DNA of 52,986 nucleotides from an uncultured Bacteroidales bacterium. Its GTDB lineage: Bacteria; Bacteroidota; Bacteroidia; Bacteroidales; CAIWKO01. Of the stretch, positions 10,216-19,377 are shown piece after piece (the stretch's first letter is position 1; each line of letters opens with the position of its first letter). The position numbers and the translations under genes were made by a program. The DNA is taken from contig CAIWKO010000027.1 in the NCBI GenBank assembly GCA_903913285.1, positions 1 through 52,986 on the forward strand, written 5' to 3'. The notes below the pieces were generated by a model. That model did no database searches and was not told the DNA's origin. It saw nothing but the letters and a program-made list of their open reading frames with translations.

Positions 10216-11697
10216 CTACATTCTTGCTCTTTGCACCGCATTTTGCCAGGCTTTATACAAACCTTCGCGAGAGGTAGCATCTATTTGCGGATTGAATGTT
10301 TGTTCGAGCGAATGTAATGCAGGAAGCTGTTCTTCGGTCCAAAAGCCAACGGCAAGGCCAGCCAGAAATGCTGCACCTGTGGCTGTGGATTCGATATTTA
10401 CAGGACGATTCACTTTTACATCGAGGATGTCGGCCTGAAACTGCATCAGGAAATTATTGGCAGCGGCTCCGCCATCCACGTTGAGTTCTTTAAGAGTTAT
10501 TCCCGAATCGCGCTGCATGGCATTCAACACGTCTTTGGTTTGATAGGCCATAGATTCGAGGGCGGCACGCACAAGGTGTTTTTTTTCGGTGGCTAAGGTT
10601 AATCCGCTGATAAGCCCTTTGGCATTCATATCCCAATAGGGAGCTCCCAAGCCTGCAAAGGCCGGTACAAAATAAACGCCTTTGTTATCGCCGGCATCTA
10701 TGGCTATTTGTTCTGTTTCCGGTGCATTATCAATGAGCTGCATGCCATCGCGCAGCCATTTAATTACAGCACCCGCCATAAAAACACTTCCTTCGAGGGC
10801 ATATTGTGTTTTGCCGTTGATGCTCCAGGCAATGGTTGTGAGCAAACCATGTGCTGACACAACAGCTTTGCTCCCGGTATTCATCAGCATGAAACAACCG
10901 GTTCCATAAGTGTTCTTTGCTGTGCCTTCGTCGAAACAGGCTTGCCCGAACAATGCAGCCTGCTGGTCGCCGGCCATAGCAGCTAATGGAATATTTGCTC
11001 CATCGAACACACCTTGGTCAGTGTTTCCATAAATGGCAGAGGAATCAACTACCCGGGGAAGCATGGATGCAGGTATTTCGAAAAGTTGCAACAGTTCTTC
11101 ATCCCAGCAAAGTTTATCGATATTAAAGAGCATGGTGCGCGAGGCATTTGAAACATCGGTGATATGAAGTTTGCCTCCGCTGAGTTTCCACATCAGCCAG
11201 GTATCGATGGTGCCGAACAAGAGTTGCCCGTTATCGGCTTTTGCTTTGGCTCCTTCCACATGCTCCAGTATCCATTGAAGTTTGGTTGCAGAAAAATAAG
11301 AGTCGATGACCAAACCCGTTTTAGAACGAACAACGTCGCTCCACCCCTGCCCGCGTAGTTGTTCGCATCGGGCTATGGTTCGTTTGTCCTGCCAAATTAT
11401 GGCATTATAAACAGGCTGCCCGGTATTTTTATCCCAAACCACGGTGGTTTCGCGCTGGTTGGTGATGCCGATGGCGGCTATTTGCGATGCAGAAATATTA
11501 TTATGCTTCAAAACATTGCGTGCCACTTCCAACTGGTTATTCCATATATCAACGGCATTTTGTTCAACCCATCCTGCCTGCGGATACAGCTGCGCGGTTT
11601 CTTTTTGCTCGATGCCAACAACGGCAGCATTGGAAGCAAACAAAACAGCTCTGGAACTTGTTGTTCCCTGATCAAGAGCGAGGATATATTTTTTCAT
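10216..11697 (-). CDS. glpK: Glycerol kinase
   Basis: It phosphorylates glycerol to sn-glycerol 3-phosphate with ATP in the cytoplasm, the entry step of glycerol use. At 493 aa it has the usual FGGY-kinase length. The N-terminal phosphate-binding motif DQGTTSSRA (residues 9-17), the segment [13 protein letters not shown] holding the catalytic aspartate, and the C-terminal [17 protein letters not shown] are all present. The yitT-like gene upstream on the same strand ends 21 bases before this start, so the two are probably co-transcribed. No glycerol facilitator or glycerol-3-phosphate dehydrogenase gene is beside it. GC content is higher than in most of the window. Confidence 0.96.
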   Translation of the reverse strand: MKKYILALDQGTTSSRAVLFASNAAVVGIEQKETAQLYPQAGWVEQNAVDIWNNQLEVARNVLKHNNISASQIAAIGITNQRETTVVWDKNTGQPVYNAIIWQDKRTIARCEQLRGQGWSDVVRSKTGLVIDSYFSATKLQWILEHVEGAKAKADNGQLLFGTIDTWLMWKLSGGKLHITDVSNASRTMLFNIDKLCWDEELLQLFEIPASMLPRVVDSSAIYGNTDQGVFDGANIPLAAMAGDQQAALFGQACFDEGTAKNTYGTGCFMLMNTGSKAVVSAHGLLTTIAWSINGKTQYALEGSVFMAGAVIKWLRDGMQLIDNAPETEQIAIDAGDNKGVYFVPAFAGLGAPYWDMNAKGLISGLTLATEKKHLVRAALESMAYQTKDVLNAMQRDSGITLKELNVDGGAAANNFLMQFQADILDVKVNRPVNIESTATGAAFLAGLAVGFWTEEQLPALHSLEQTFNPQIDATSREGLYKAWQNAVQRARM

Positions 11698-11718
11698 ACG
11701 CGTTTGGTTTTGGTTTGG

Positions 11719-12639
11719 CTATTCGCTTTTGGTGAGCGGCTTGAATCCTTCGCCCAATATTTCGTTGGCATTTATCACCGTAAGGAAAGCCATAGGATCA
11801 ACCTTATGCACAAAATCTTTGAGCAAGGCCAGCTCTTTGCGGCTCACGACGGTGAAGATTATTTTCTTTTCGGTACCTTTAAACATGCCCTGTCCCTGTA
11901 TGAATGTTCCGCCCCGATCCAATTCGTTGATGATAACATCGCGTATTTCGTCGTGCTTGTCGGAGATGATGAAGAGGGTTTTCTCATAGTTGATCCCTTC
12001 GATAACCGTGTCGATGACCTTGCCGGTGATGAAAATAACGAGCCACGAATATAAGGGTATTTTCCAGTCGCGGAACACTACCAAACCGATGAGCACGATG
12101 GCCGAATCAACATAGATCATCAACTGACCCATAGGCAAACGGGTGTATTTGGCGATTATCATGGCAATTATATCTGAACCGCCCGAGGTTGCCTTGGAGC
12201 GAAACATCAAACCGATGCCCAAGCCCATCAATACGCCGCCAAATATAGCCGAAAGCAATGGATCGCCTTCAACCAGCGGCTTGTCGCCCTGAAACAAAGT
12301 GAGTAACATGATGAACTGCGAAAGGGCCACGAAACCTACCACGGTTTTTACGCCAAACTTGGGCCCGAGTATTTTGGTGCCGATGATGGTAAGAGGTATG
12401 TCGAGCGCAAGGCCCATAAGCCCCACGGGTATGCCTGCAGGCGCGAAGGCCCACAATCCTTTGGTTACATAATGTATCACAATGGCAATGCCATAAACGC
12501 CACCCGGAACAAATTTATAGGGCGATATAAAATATACGAATCCAACCGCCATGATGAAAGCGCCAAGCAATATCAGGAAATATTCGAGAAACCATTTGCG
12601 GGTGAATTTCTTTTCGAGGTTGAGGAGTTTTTTCGGCAT
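11719..12639 (-). CDS. YitT-family membrane protein
   Basis: A 306-aa inner-membrane protein. After a short basic N-terminus it shows about five or six hydrophobic segments (for example YFLILLGAFIMAVGFVYFI, and a glycine-rich GVLMGLGIGLMF), matching the YitT/DUF161 membrane domain. The last 80 or so residues form a soluble DUF2179 domain (DVIINELDRGGTFIQGQGMF, then IIFTVVSRKELALLKDFV), as in YitT relatives. The substrate of this family is not firmly known. It is closely followed by glpK, suggesting one transcript, but that does not establish a glycerol role. A TACATTTG -7 element lies at 12689-12696 on the minus strand. Confidence 0.9.
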   Translation of the reverse strand: MPKKLLNLEKKFTRKWFLEYFLILLGAFIMAVGFVYFISPYKFVPGGVYGIAIVIHYVTKGLWAFAPAGIPVGLMGLALDIPLTIIGTKILGPKFGVKTVVGFVALSQFIMLLTLFQGDKPLVEGDPLLSAIFGGVLMGLGIGLMFRSKATSGGSDIIAMIIAKYTRLPMGQLMIYVDSAIVLIGLVVFRDWKIPLYSWLVIFITGKVIDTVIEGINYEKTLFIISDKHDEIRDVIINELDRGGTFIQGQGMFKGTEKKIIFTVVSRKELALLKDFVHKVDPMAFLTVINANEILGEGFKPLTKSE

Positions 12640-12720
12640 AGGATGATGTTTTTATATGATGGAATGAGATTATGATCAAAGAATAAAGCAAATGTACAAA
12701 ACTGTATGGTTTTTATAGCA

Positions 12721-13878
12721 CTAATGCTTCTCATAATATTTTAACACCACCACCCTGAAGAATATCAATCCCAAAGCACATACCGAAGCACACATCCAGA
12801 AGATGGCCGACAGCGATATTTGCTGGGCTATCAGTCCGGCCATGATCATGCCGAGACCCATGCCCAGATCAACAGCAGTGTAGAGCGTTGAGTTGGCTGC
12901 TCCGCGGTGCTTGGCATCGGCCAGATTGTTGACCATGCCCTGAAAGGTGGGAAATATCACCCCGTTGCCAAAGCCGATGATGACAGCCGAAATATAGAAT
13001 AACACGGCATTATGAGCCAGCGCTAGCAACGGAAAACCAACAACAAGCAGTATGAGGCAAAGCGTGATGATGCGGCGCGGACCTTTGCGGTCGAAGTGTT
13101 TGCCGGCGGTGAGCCTTGCCCCTGCTATGCCGAAAGAGAGTATCAAGAAATAGAGAGAGGAGTTTTGTATGCCTATTTCGCGGCCATAAAGCGCCACGAA
13201 CGACAGCAGTGCACCATAGGCTATCATGGTGAGAAACACGTTCATCGACGGACGGACAGAGGTTTTCTCAAACATGCTGTTAAGCTTTAGCTTGATGTGT
13301 TTGCCCACCACGAACCTTTTGCGCAAGCGCACTGCCCATGCACAGCCCAAGCTTGCCAAACTGATGAACACACCCGACACGAACATCACGGTGTAGCCCC
13401 ACTGATGGCACACAAACAACCCAATAACGGGCCCTACCGACATGCCGATGGTGGTCGAAAGGGCAAAATAACCTATACCCTGCCCGCGTTTGCGCGTGGG
13501 AGTGATATCGACGGCAATGGTGGAGCCCGAAACGGTGGTGAAACCCCAGGTGAGTCCCTGTGCGAAACGCAATAGTATGATGGAGGTGATGCTGAGTGCA
13601 ACCAGATAGCCCGCGAACAATACGGAATAGATTATTAATGCCAGTAAAAAGATGGTGCGGCGGCCAAACCTGTCTAAAGCGAAACCCGAAAATGGACGTA
13701 CCAGCACCGAAGCAATAGTGTAGGCGCCTACCACCACTCCTACCTGCATCTTGGAGGCGTGCAGATCGCTTACGAGATAGATGGGCAAGGCCGAAAGTAT
13801 GGCATAGTAGGTGATATACATCAGGAAGTTCGACCCGATGAGTAACAAAAAATCTTTATGCCAAATACGCTCGTTCAT
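12721..13878 (-). CDS. Major facilitator superfamily transporter
   Basis: A 385-aa protein from the start MNERIWHKDFLLLIGSNF at 13878; the frame opens at 13908, but those ten extra residues are not membrane-like. About twelve hydrophobic segments are visible. The MFS loop motif between helices 2 and 3 reads GFALDRFGRRTIFLLAL, and the equivalent in the second half is AGKHFDRKGPRRIITL. It resembles YfcJ/AraJ-like drug or sugar exporters, but the substrate cannot be assigned. A TACCTTTG -7 box lies upstream at 13906-13913. Base composition is among the most GC-rich in the window. Confidence 0.92.
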   Translation of the reverse strand: MNERIWHKDFLLLIGSNFLMYITYYAILSALPIYLVSDLHASKMQVGVVVGAYTIASVLVRPFSGFALDRFGRRTIFLLALIIYSVLFAGYLVALSITSIILLRFAQGLTWGFTTVSGSTIAVDITPTRKRGQGIGYFALSTTIGMSVGPVIGLFVCHQWGYTVMFVSGVFISLASLGCAWAVRLRKRFVVGKHIKLKLNSMFEKTSVRPSMNVFLTMIAYGALLSFVALYGREIGIQNSSLYFLILSFGIAGARLTAGKHFDRKGPRRIITLCLILLVVGFPLLALAHNAVLFYISAVIIGFGNGVIFPTFQGMVNNLADAKHRGAANSTLYTAVDLGMGLGMIMAGLIAQQISLSAIFWMCASVCALGLIFFRVVVLKYYEKH

Positions 13879-13988
13879 AGCAAGCCATGCAGGTGTTTGA
13901 GGATGCAAAGGTAGGGATTTTTGGGATTGGATTGGCTATTAGCCACGAAACACTATCCATGTTTAATGTTAACTCTAATACCTCCTTT

Positions 13989-14075
13989 AACCGCTATGAA
14001 CGCAAAGGTTTTCGCATAGAGGCACAAAGAAACTTCGCGTTCTTTGCCTTTTCTTTCTTTGCGGGCTTTGCGGTT
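13989..14075. repeat. 87-bp intergenic element with AACCGC/GCGGTT ends and GCAAAG runs
   Basis: The element begins AACCGC and ends GCGGTT, so the termini are inverted repeats. Between them are repeated CGCAAAG/CACAAAG/CTTTGC words (GAACGCAAAGG, GGCACAAAGAAAC, CTTTGCGGG). Similar 'CGCAAAG...' intergenic elements recur in Bacteroidota and other bacterial genomes. From sequence alone I can only say that it looks like a small non-autonomous dispersed repeat. Confidence 0.45.
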
Positions 14076-14079
14076 TGTT

Positions 14080-14160
14080 TCCCAATCTTCCATCTTTCCA
14101 TCTTTCCATTCTTTCCATCTCTCCATACCTCCCTTTTCCGTCTTCAATTCTTCCCCCAAC
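14080..14160. repeat. Pyrimidine-rich CTTTCCAT direct repeats
   Basis: The plus strand carries repeated TTCCATCTTTCCATC-type words, almost purely pyrimidine, for about 70 bases. Such tracts can slip and can form triplex structures. It separates the 87-bp element from the 21-bp array. No coding potential is evident. Confidence 0.5.
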
Positions 14161-14182
14161 CACCGTGTTTACTATGTTATCT

Positions 14183-14455
14183 ACATCCATACAAGTGTTA
14201 TCAACATCCATTATAATTCAATCGACATCCATTTTAATGTTTTTAACATCCATACAAATGCAAACGACATCCATTACGATGTAATCAACATCCATTTTAA
14301 TGTTATTAACGTCCATACAAGTGCAAACAATATCCATTCTGTTGCTGTTAATATCCATTCAAGTGCTGGCATCATCCATACAAGTGTAGCTTACATCCAT
14401 TATAATGTTAACACCATCCATACAGATGTTAATCACATCCAAATTTATTTTTACG
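14183..14455. repeat. 21-bp tandem array A (13 units)
   Basis: Units start with ACATCCAT or close variants at 14183, 14204, 14225, 14246, 14267, 14288, 14309, 14330, 14351, 14372, 14393, 14414 and 14435: every step is exactly 21 bases. The core is ACATCCATACAAGTG, with the 3' part of the unit varying. It lies between the divergent MFS gene and the unknown gene that starts at 14575. With the two preceding elements it accounts for most of the 13.9-14.57 kb gap; the remaining 120 bases show nothing I can identify. Confidence 0.92.
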
Positions 14456-14574
14456 ATAGTGTAAATTAATAGAACATTCTTTGTATCTTTGTTTATACTT
14501 TCGCTGATGCTCAATGCATCATCGTTTATTTATGTTGTGGTCTTAAAATAGAGTTTAATATAATTCTTCAGGCT

Positions 14575-15489
14575 ATGAACAAATATGAAAAAGCCCGTTT
14601 CCGCGCTTTCCGTCGCCTCGAATCCTTCATGAAACAAATTAATGATGAACTCATGACTGTAGAACTGTATCCCAATCAAAAAGCTGGGTTCGACAATGCC
14701 ATGCACAGACTTCGTAAAGCAATTCAAAAGCAGGCGAAACAAGTTAAGGGCACTACAACAGATAAAAGTGTTCTGAAAACCAACATGATTGAAACCATGC
14801 ATAAATTTACCAATCGTGCTTGCATTCAGGCTTTGGATCTTCAACTCAATAGTATCTATTTTGCACTTAAAAAGCCCGTCACGTATTTCTCCAGAGGTAA
14901 AGGTCATGACATAATTGGAAGAGCCACTGCCATCAAGAACATTATGTCCGATAATCTCACTGCTCTGCCGTGCCTTGCCGATGCCGATATTGCCGAAATG
15001 GAATTAGCTATTAAGCAATATTCAAAAATACAACATCGTCCTAAATTCGAAATTGGTCAGAATAAAGTTTTTGGCACCGATCAAATTCCGCTCTGGCTCA
15101 ACAAAACAGGTGAATTTGCCGATAACATCTGCATACTAATCACTTCCTACCTTCCCCACCACTTGGGCATTTGGAATGAACATGCAAAAGTGGGTAAACC
15201 TTTGGGTGTTCACCATGTTTCTCTTGCCATTCATCTGACTGACGAAGTCAATGATCTTCCGCTTATTAGAATAAAATGCACAGTTTTCAATGGTACCGAA
15301 ACCATTATAAAATACAGCTCAAAACGCGGTTGGATCCATTTTCACAGCTTTTATAGTGCAAGTATGGATATTGCCATCGAAGACCCCTACCACGAACCCG
15401 TCTACCTTCAAAACATCTCTGCAGTTGAAAAAAAGACAACCCGCATCAATCTTAAACTTAAGCTTATCGATCCCGAAGCAACCGCCTGA
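14575..15489 (+). CDS. Unknown protein with helical N-terminal half
   Basis: A 304-aa protein I do not recognise. It has no signal peptide or membrane segment. Residues 1 to about 170 are rich in Lys, Arg, Ala and Met and look mainly alpha-helical (EKARFRAFRRLESFMKQIND, FDNAMHRLRKAIQKQAKQVK). A middle part contains the hydrophobic ICILITSYLPHHLGIW. From about 200 onward the pattern alternates like a beta-sandwich (VHHVSLAIHLTD, TRINLKLKLID). Codon use is normal and no partner gene is close. It starts 120 bases after 21-bp array A, the only protein of wholly unknown function directly behind an array in this window. A link between the two is conjecture. I am confident that it is a real gene and have no functional call. 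Confidence 0.8.
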   Translation: MNKYEKARFRAFRRLESFMKQINDELMTVELYPNQKAGFDNAMHRLRKAIQKQAKQVKGTTTDKSVLKTNMIETMHKFTNRACIQALDLQLNSIYFALKKPVTYFSRGKGHDIIGRATAIKNIMSDNLTALPCLADADIAEMELAIKQYSKIQHRPKFEIGQNKVFGTDQIPLWLNKTGEFADNICILITSYLPHHLGIWNEHAKVGKPLGVHHVSLAIHLTDEVNDLPLIRIKCTVFNGTETIIKYSSKRGWIHFHSFYSASMDIAIEDPYHEPVYLQNISAVEKKTTRINLKLKLIDPEATA

Positions 15490-15672
15490 CAATGTCCGTT
15501 TTTTGCTATCCCAATACAACTATCCATTCAACCTATAGCTCCCGACTTCGGTCCCAGTACTTTTAACTTTTACTTAAAATACTTCGATTTATTTTTCCAT
15601 TCTTTTCCCAATTATAAAGCAATTTTCGGCGTTTATTAAGGACTTTTATTCACCAACTAAAACCGATATACT

Positions 15673-17109
15673 ATGAAAAAAACTTTACACTTTTCTGTAA
15701 CGATAGTGATGCTGATGATGGCTGCCATCGGGTTTCCTTCATTGGTTCATGCACAATGGAGCGCACGGGTGAACCTTTCGCCCCATGCAGTGAATGCCGG
15801 TTTGAACGAAAGCATGGGATCGTGTATAGGTGTGAGCGGCGATACGGTGCATGTGGTTTGGTGCGACCAGCGCAGTGGCACCCGAACGGTTATCTATTAC
15901 ATTCGTTCAACAGATGCGGGTCTCACCTGGAACACACCCATTGCCATCACCGACACCAACGGCAATGCATGGAATCCCGCTATAGCTGTTAACGGACCCA
16001 ACATACATGTTGTGTGGAGAACCGTGGTAGGAACCACCCGCTCGTCGCACTACAGACGCTCGTTGGATGCAGGCAACAACTGGCAACCTAACATCCTGCT
16101 CGACAGCGCCGTGGCCGACTGGCCTGCAGTGACCGTTTCGGGCAACTATGTTTATGTGGTCAACGACATACTTACAGCATCGTCGCCCTACAACACCGAA
16201 ATATTTTTCCTGAGATCGACCGATAACGGCGCAACCTGGAGTGCTCACCAGCAGGTTACATTCAGTGTGGGCCGTTCGGAAGACGAAGCCATAGCAGCTC
16301 AGGGTCCTGACATTTACATGGCATGGAACGATAACCGCAACGGAACCATGCAGATTTTCTACAAACATTCGCACGATCATGGTACCACCTGGGATGCCGA
16401 TGTGCTGATAAACAGCGAACCTTCGTACGGAACGATGGTAAATGTTGACGGAGCCTTTGTAGATATCCCATCTACCGGTGCACCATCGGGACATTACCAA
16501 ACGCATTTAAATCAATCGGCCGATACAGGCAACACCTGGGGTGCCGATCATAACCTGACCAACGATGCTGCCAATACCTATTATTATCCCTACATGGTGC
16601 GCGACGGTTCGGATCTGCATCTCACTTATGTGAAATCGGGCGTGGGCGGACAATATCTGCATTCGGGCGACGGGGGTACCACATGGGATGCTCCTTTGAG
16701 TACGGGCTTCAGCGGCATAACACCTTTTGTTGCATACAACCAATGCGTGGTGCATATCATCATGCCCGACTCGGGCCATATAAATTATATACGCAACCCA
16801 ACCGGAAACCACGGAACACATTGTCCGTTGTATACCGGCATCAAAGACCAACCGGAAAAAGGGTTTGCCGTTTCTGTTTATCCTAATCCTTTCGGCACAC
16901 AAACTACCTTTGAGATCGATTCACCCGAAACATCTGAAAACTGCGAACTGAGAATTTTGGATATTATGGGCAGAGAAGTAATAAACCTAAACTTCGGGAA
17001 CAATACCAGGATTATATTCGATCGCGGAAACCTGAACAGCGGGATCTATTTATACAGCATAGTGCAAAGCCGGACAATAGTTGCCACCGGAAAGATGATG
17101 GTAGAATAA
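15673..17109 (+). CDS. T9SS-secreted BNR/Asp-box repeat protein
   Basis: A 478-aa secreted protein with an N-terminal signal peptide ending at VHAQ. The body carries six Asp-box motifs of the S-x-D-x-G-x-T-W type: STDAGLTW, SLDAGNNW, STDNGATW, SHDHGTTW, SADTGNTW and SGDGGTTW. These indicate a sialidase-like beta-propeller. Residues from about 400 form a type A T9SS sorting domain (FAVSVYPNPFGTQTTFEI, then LNSGIYLYSI and a terminal KMMVE). Asp-boxes are structural, and no catalytic sialidase residues (FRIP Arg motif) are visible, so enzymatic activity should not be assumed. The region is more GC-rich than its neighbours. Confidence 0.92.
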   Translation: MKKTLHFSVTIVMLMMAAIGFPSLVHAQWSARVNLSPHAVNAGLNESMGSCIGVSGDTVHVVWCDQRSGTRTVIYYIRSTDAGLTWNTPIAITDTNGNAWNPAIAVNGPNIHVVWRTVVGTTRSSHYRRSLDAGNNWQPNILLDSAVADWPAVTVSGNYVYVVNDILTASSPYNTEIFFLRSTDNGATWSAHQQVTFSVGRSEDEAIAAQGPDIYMAWNDNRNGTMQIFYKHSHDHGTTWDADVLINSEPSYGTMVNVDGAFVDIPSTGAPSGHYQTHLNQSADTGNTWGADHNLTNDAANTYYYPYMVRDGSDLHLTYVKSGVGGQYLHSGDGGTTWDAPLSTGFSGITPFVAYNQCVVHIIMPDSGHINYIRNPTGNHGTHCPLYTGIKDQPEKGFAVSVYPNPFGTQTTFEIDSPETSENCELRILDIMGREVINLNFGNNTRIIFDRGNLNSGIYLYSIVQSRTIVATGKMMVE

Positions 17110-17145
17110 ACATGAGTTTATTTGATAGAAATATTAAATAAAAAA

Positions 17146-17535
17146 ATGAAAAAGAAAACAAACTGGAAACGCATCCTGTATATTATTGGCGTTGTTGCTT
17201 TGATCGTTGGTGTTCTCGATCCTTTAGAAGGCTCGGTTATGCTGACAGCAGGCAGTATACTCATTGTAATTTCAACATTTCTGATCCACGACCGCCACAG
17301 GAAAATATTTCTGGCATCCACTATCATGATCGTAACAGGAGTGTTTTTTCTGTTCTATTTTTCTTCACTGGGTGGTTTTGGCGGCACATCCACACTATCG
17401 TGGTGGTGGGGCACACTCATACTTCCCTATCCGATAGGATGGTTAATGTCGGTAGTAATTTTATTGGTCAGGGCTTTTACCAAAACAAAATCAAACGCTA
17501 CAATAGAGAAAGAAAACCTTAAGAACAAAGTTTAG
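17146..17535 (+). CDS. Small four-helix membrane protein, unknown function
   Basis: A 129-aa protein starting at the ATG in MKKKTNWKRILYIIG; a TTG eight codons upstream is less likely. Hydrophobic segments at about residues 9-27, 30-47, 54-74 and 84-107 suggest four membrane helices, followed by a charged Lys-rich tail. A Gly/Ser/Trp loop (FGGTSTLSWWWG) precedes the last helix. It ends 4 bases into the convergent START gene (stops at 17535 and 17532). I do not recognise the family. Confidence 0.7.
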   Translation: MKKKTNWKRILYIIGVVALIVGVLDPLEGSVMLTAGSILIVISTFLIHDRHRKIFLASTIMIVTGVFFLFYFSSLGGFGGTSTLSWWWGTLILPYPIGWLMSVVILLVRAFTKTKSNATIEKENLKNKV

Positions 17536-18182
17536 AGTTCCTTCACGTTCTTCATCACAGTCTTTGGGTAAAGCGGCGACTCGACTATGCTGCGCATGTG
17601 TTGTAAATTAATAAAAGGAGTTTCGGTTATATAGGCGTTCACAAGCACCGCGGGCACATAGCCGCCAATATCGCAGTGCTGCTGAAATACCACTTTGGTC
17701 ACCCCTTTTGCCACCGGAGTTAACTGCCACGAACCAATCAACTTAGGGATCCTTATCCTGCCTTCTTTTTCGGGCAAATAATCTTTCATGCCGGTGATGC
17801 TGACAGTGATAACTTTAGTAGCTGTATCCTGAGTAGCTTTATAAAACGTATAGGCATCCCGGTCGCTCACGGGCCAGGGAGCATCCACCACATAATAGGT
17901 ATAGCCCGAACTTGAACCCACTCTTTTAATAAGTTGTGAATATTCGCAATTGTGCATCCATTTTGGATATGCCGAAACACTGTCGATCAATTTTAATATT
18001 CCTGAAAGGTTGGATTTGATGGTAACCTCTCCGCGAAACTCGAGCACGTTAGACCCTTCAAAAGTGCGGGTAGAAACTTTGATACCGTCCTTGTCGACCT
18101 TAAGATCCCATTTCTGGCCGTAAGAAACAGCTGAGAAAAGCAGCGCGGCAAAAAGAAATATAAAAAGTTTCCGACAGTTCAT
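17532..18182 (-). CDS. Exported START-domain lipid-binding-like protein
   Basis: A 216-aa protein with a signal peptide (KLFIFLFAALLFSAVSYG). The mature part follows the START/Bet v1-like pattern: WDLKVDKDGIKVSTRTFEGS, YPKWMHNCEYSQLIKR, and YTYYVVDAPWPVSDRDAYTF, whose WPVSDRD is a hallmark of START proteins related to StAR. These domains enclose a hydrophobic ligand; here the ligand is unknown and the location is probably periplasmic. It stands alone, with a TACTTTTG -7-like element at 18222-18229 on the minus strand. Confidence 0.85.
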   Translation of the reverse strand: MNCRKLFIFLFAALLFSAVSYGQKWDLKVDKDGIKVSTRTFEGSNVLEFRGEVTIKSNLSGILKLIDSVSAYPKWMHNCEYSQLIKRVGSSSGYTYYVVDAPWPVSDRDAYTFYKATQDTATKVITVSITGMKDYLPEKEGRIRIPKLIGSWQLTPVAKGVTKVVFQQHCDIGGYVPAVLVNAYITETPFINLQHMRSIVESPLYPKTVMKNVKEL

Positions 18183-18351
18183 TAGTTGTTAACGATAATT
18201 AAATAAAAAACTAATTAAGTACAAAAGTACTAAAATTATTTCCAATAATTGTACTAAGTTTTCTAATTTCGCACTAAAATTATTAAGCTTGCAACTTATT
18301 TTTAACTAAATGGCTGTTTATCTATATAATGCCATCACTTAGCCAAACTTT

Positions 18352-19284
18352 ATGAAGATCGTCACTACTGCAATTCTATTAGCAATCACTCTGCTGCTGG
18401 TTCCCGTGTTCACTTATTTTTTCGGCACTGCTCCCGGCCCTGCCGAATGGAAAGCCATACACGAACTTATTTGGATAGTTGCCATTGCTGTTGCATATTC
18501 ATTTATAGTTGGAGAACTCACGGGCAACAACAGTCAGGTTGATAAACTGTGGAGTATTATACCTATTGTTTACACCTGGGTGGTTGCCGACGCAGGCCAT
18601 TATGCTCCCCGCTTGGTTTTAATGAGCGTGCTGGTATCGCTTTGGGGCATACGCCTCACCACCAATTTCGCTATGAAAGGAGCTTATCAGAGGCGTTTTT
18701 GGGCGGGCGAAGAAGACTACCGCTGGCAGGTGCTGCGCCAAAGACCGGAATTTAGTTCTCGTTGGAAATGGACACTCTTTAACCTGTTTTTCATTTGCGG
18801 ATATCAGAATATCATCATTGTGCTTTTTGTATTACCTACCATTATGGCTCTTCAGAATAATACAGTACCTCTGGGTATTTTCGATTATGTTGCAGCCGCA
18901 TTAATGTTGTTCTTTATACTGTTCGAGATGATAGCCGATATCCAGCAATGGAACTTTCAAAGCCTGAAATGGGCAGCCATAAAAAAAAGAGAAGAACCCA
19001 AAGGCGATTACAAAAAGGGATTTCTCGATAAAGGTTTATGGGCATTAAGCCGCCATCCCAACTATTTTGCCGAACAAGCTATCTGGATCAGTTTTTATTT
19101 GTTCAGCATTGCAGCCTGCGGACAATGGTTCAACTGGAGCATAGCTGGTTGTTTGCTGTTGGTGGTATTGTTTCAGGGCAGTTCGAGCTTCAGCGAAGAA
19201 ATAAGCAAAGGAAAATACCCCGCGTATGCTGAATATCAGAAAAAAGTGCCCCGTTTTCTACCCTTTGGCCGCAAACTGAAATAG
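18352..19284 (+). CDS. DUF1295 membrane protein, steroid 5-alpha-reductase-like
   Basis: A 310-aa integral membrane protein with about seven hydrophobic segments. The C-terminal signature LSRHPNYFAEQAIWISFYLF, and the acidic EEISKGKYPAYAEYQKKVPR near the end, match the DUF1295 / 3-oxo-5-alpha-steroid 4-dehydrogenase and isoprenylcysteine methyltransferase-like superfamily, in which this part binds the cofactor. The conserved DKLWSIIPIVYTW loop is also typical. The substrate is not known. It lies divergent from the START-domain gene, which makes a lipid-related theme plausible but unproven. Confidence 0.88.
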   Translation: MKIVTTAILLAITLLLVPVFTYFFGTAPGPAEWKAIHELIWIVAIAVAYSFIVGELTGNNSQVDKLWSIIPIVYTWVVADAGHYAPRLVLMSVLVSLWGIRLTTNFAMKGAYQRRFWAGEEDYRWQVLRQRPEFSSRWKWTLFNLFFICGYQNIIIVLFVLPTIMALQNNTVPLGIFDYVAAALMLFFILFEMIADIQQWNFQSLKWAAIKKREEPKGDYKKGFLDKGLWALSRHPNYFAEQAIWISFYLFSIAACGQWFNWSIAGCLLLVVLFQGSSSFSEEISKGKYPAYAEYQKKVPRFLPFGRKLK

Positions 19285-19377
19285 AAGTATCCGCTTTTTC
19301 AGGATCAAATTAAGTACTTCAGGCATCATAGTTCACATTTGCACATTTTATGTAATTTAGCGCTGCAAAAAAGCAGT

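Noticed and set aside
11359-12054. 231-codon plus-strand open frame
   Set aside because: It lies antisense to glpK and the yitT-like gene, both with clear family motifs; the translated sequence has no recognisable domain. It is a composition artefact of the GC-richer block.
14044-14469. 141-codon plus-strand frame through array A
   Set aside because: It is produced by the 21-base period staying in frame; it begins inside the pyrimidine-rich tract and has no non-repeat domain.
15907-16506. 199-codon minus-strand open frame
   Set aside because: Antisense to the Asp-box T9SS cargo gene, which has a signal peptide, repeats and a sorting domain. The antisense translation is low-complexity and featureless.
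15673-17109. Sialidase
   Set aside because: Asp-box repeats are present, but the catalytic arginine motif and nucleophile region of sialidases are not seen, so only a propeller protein is called.
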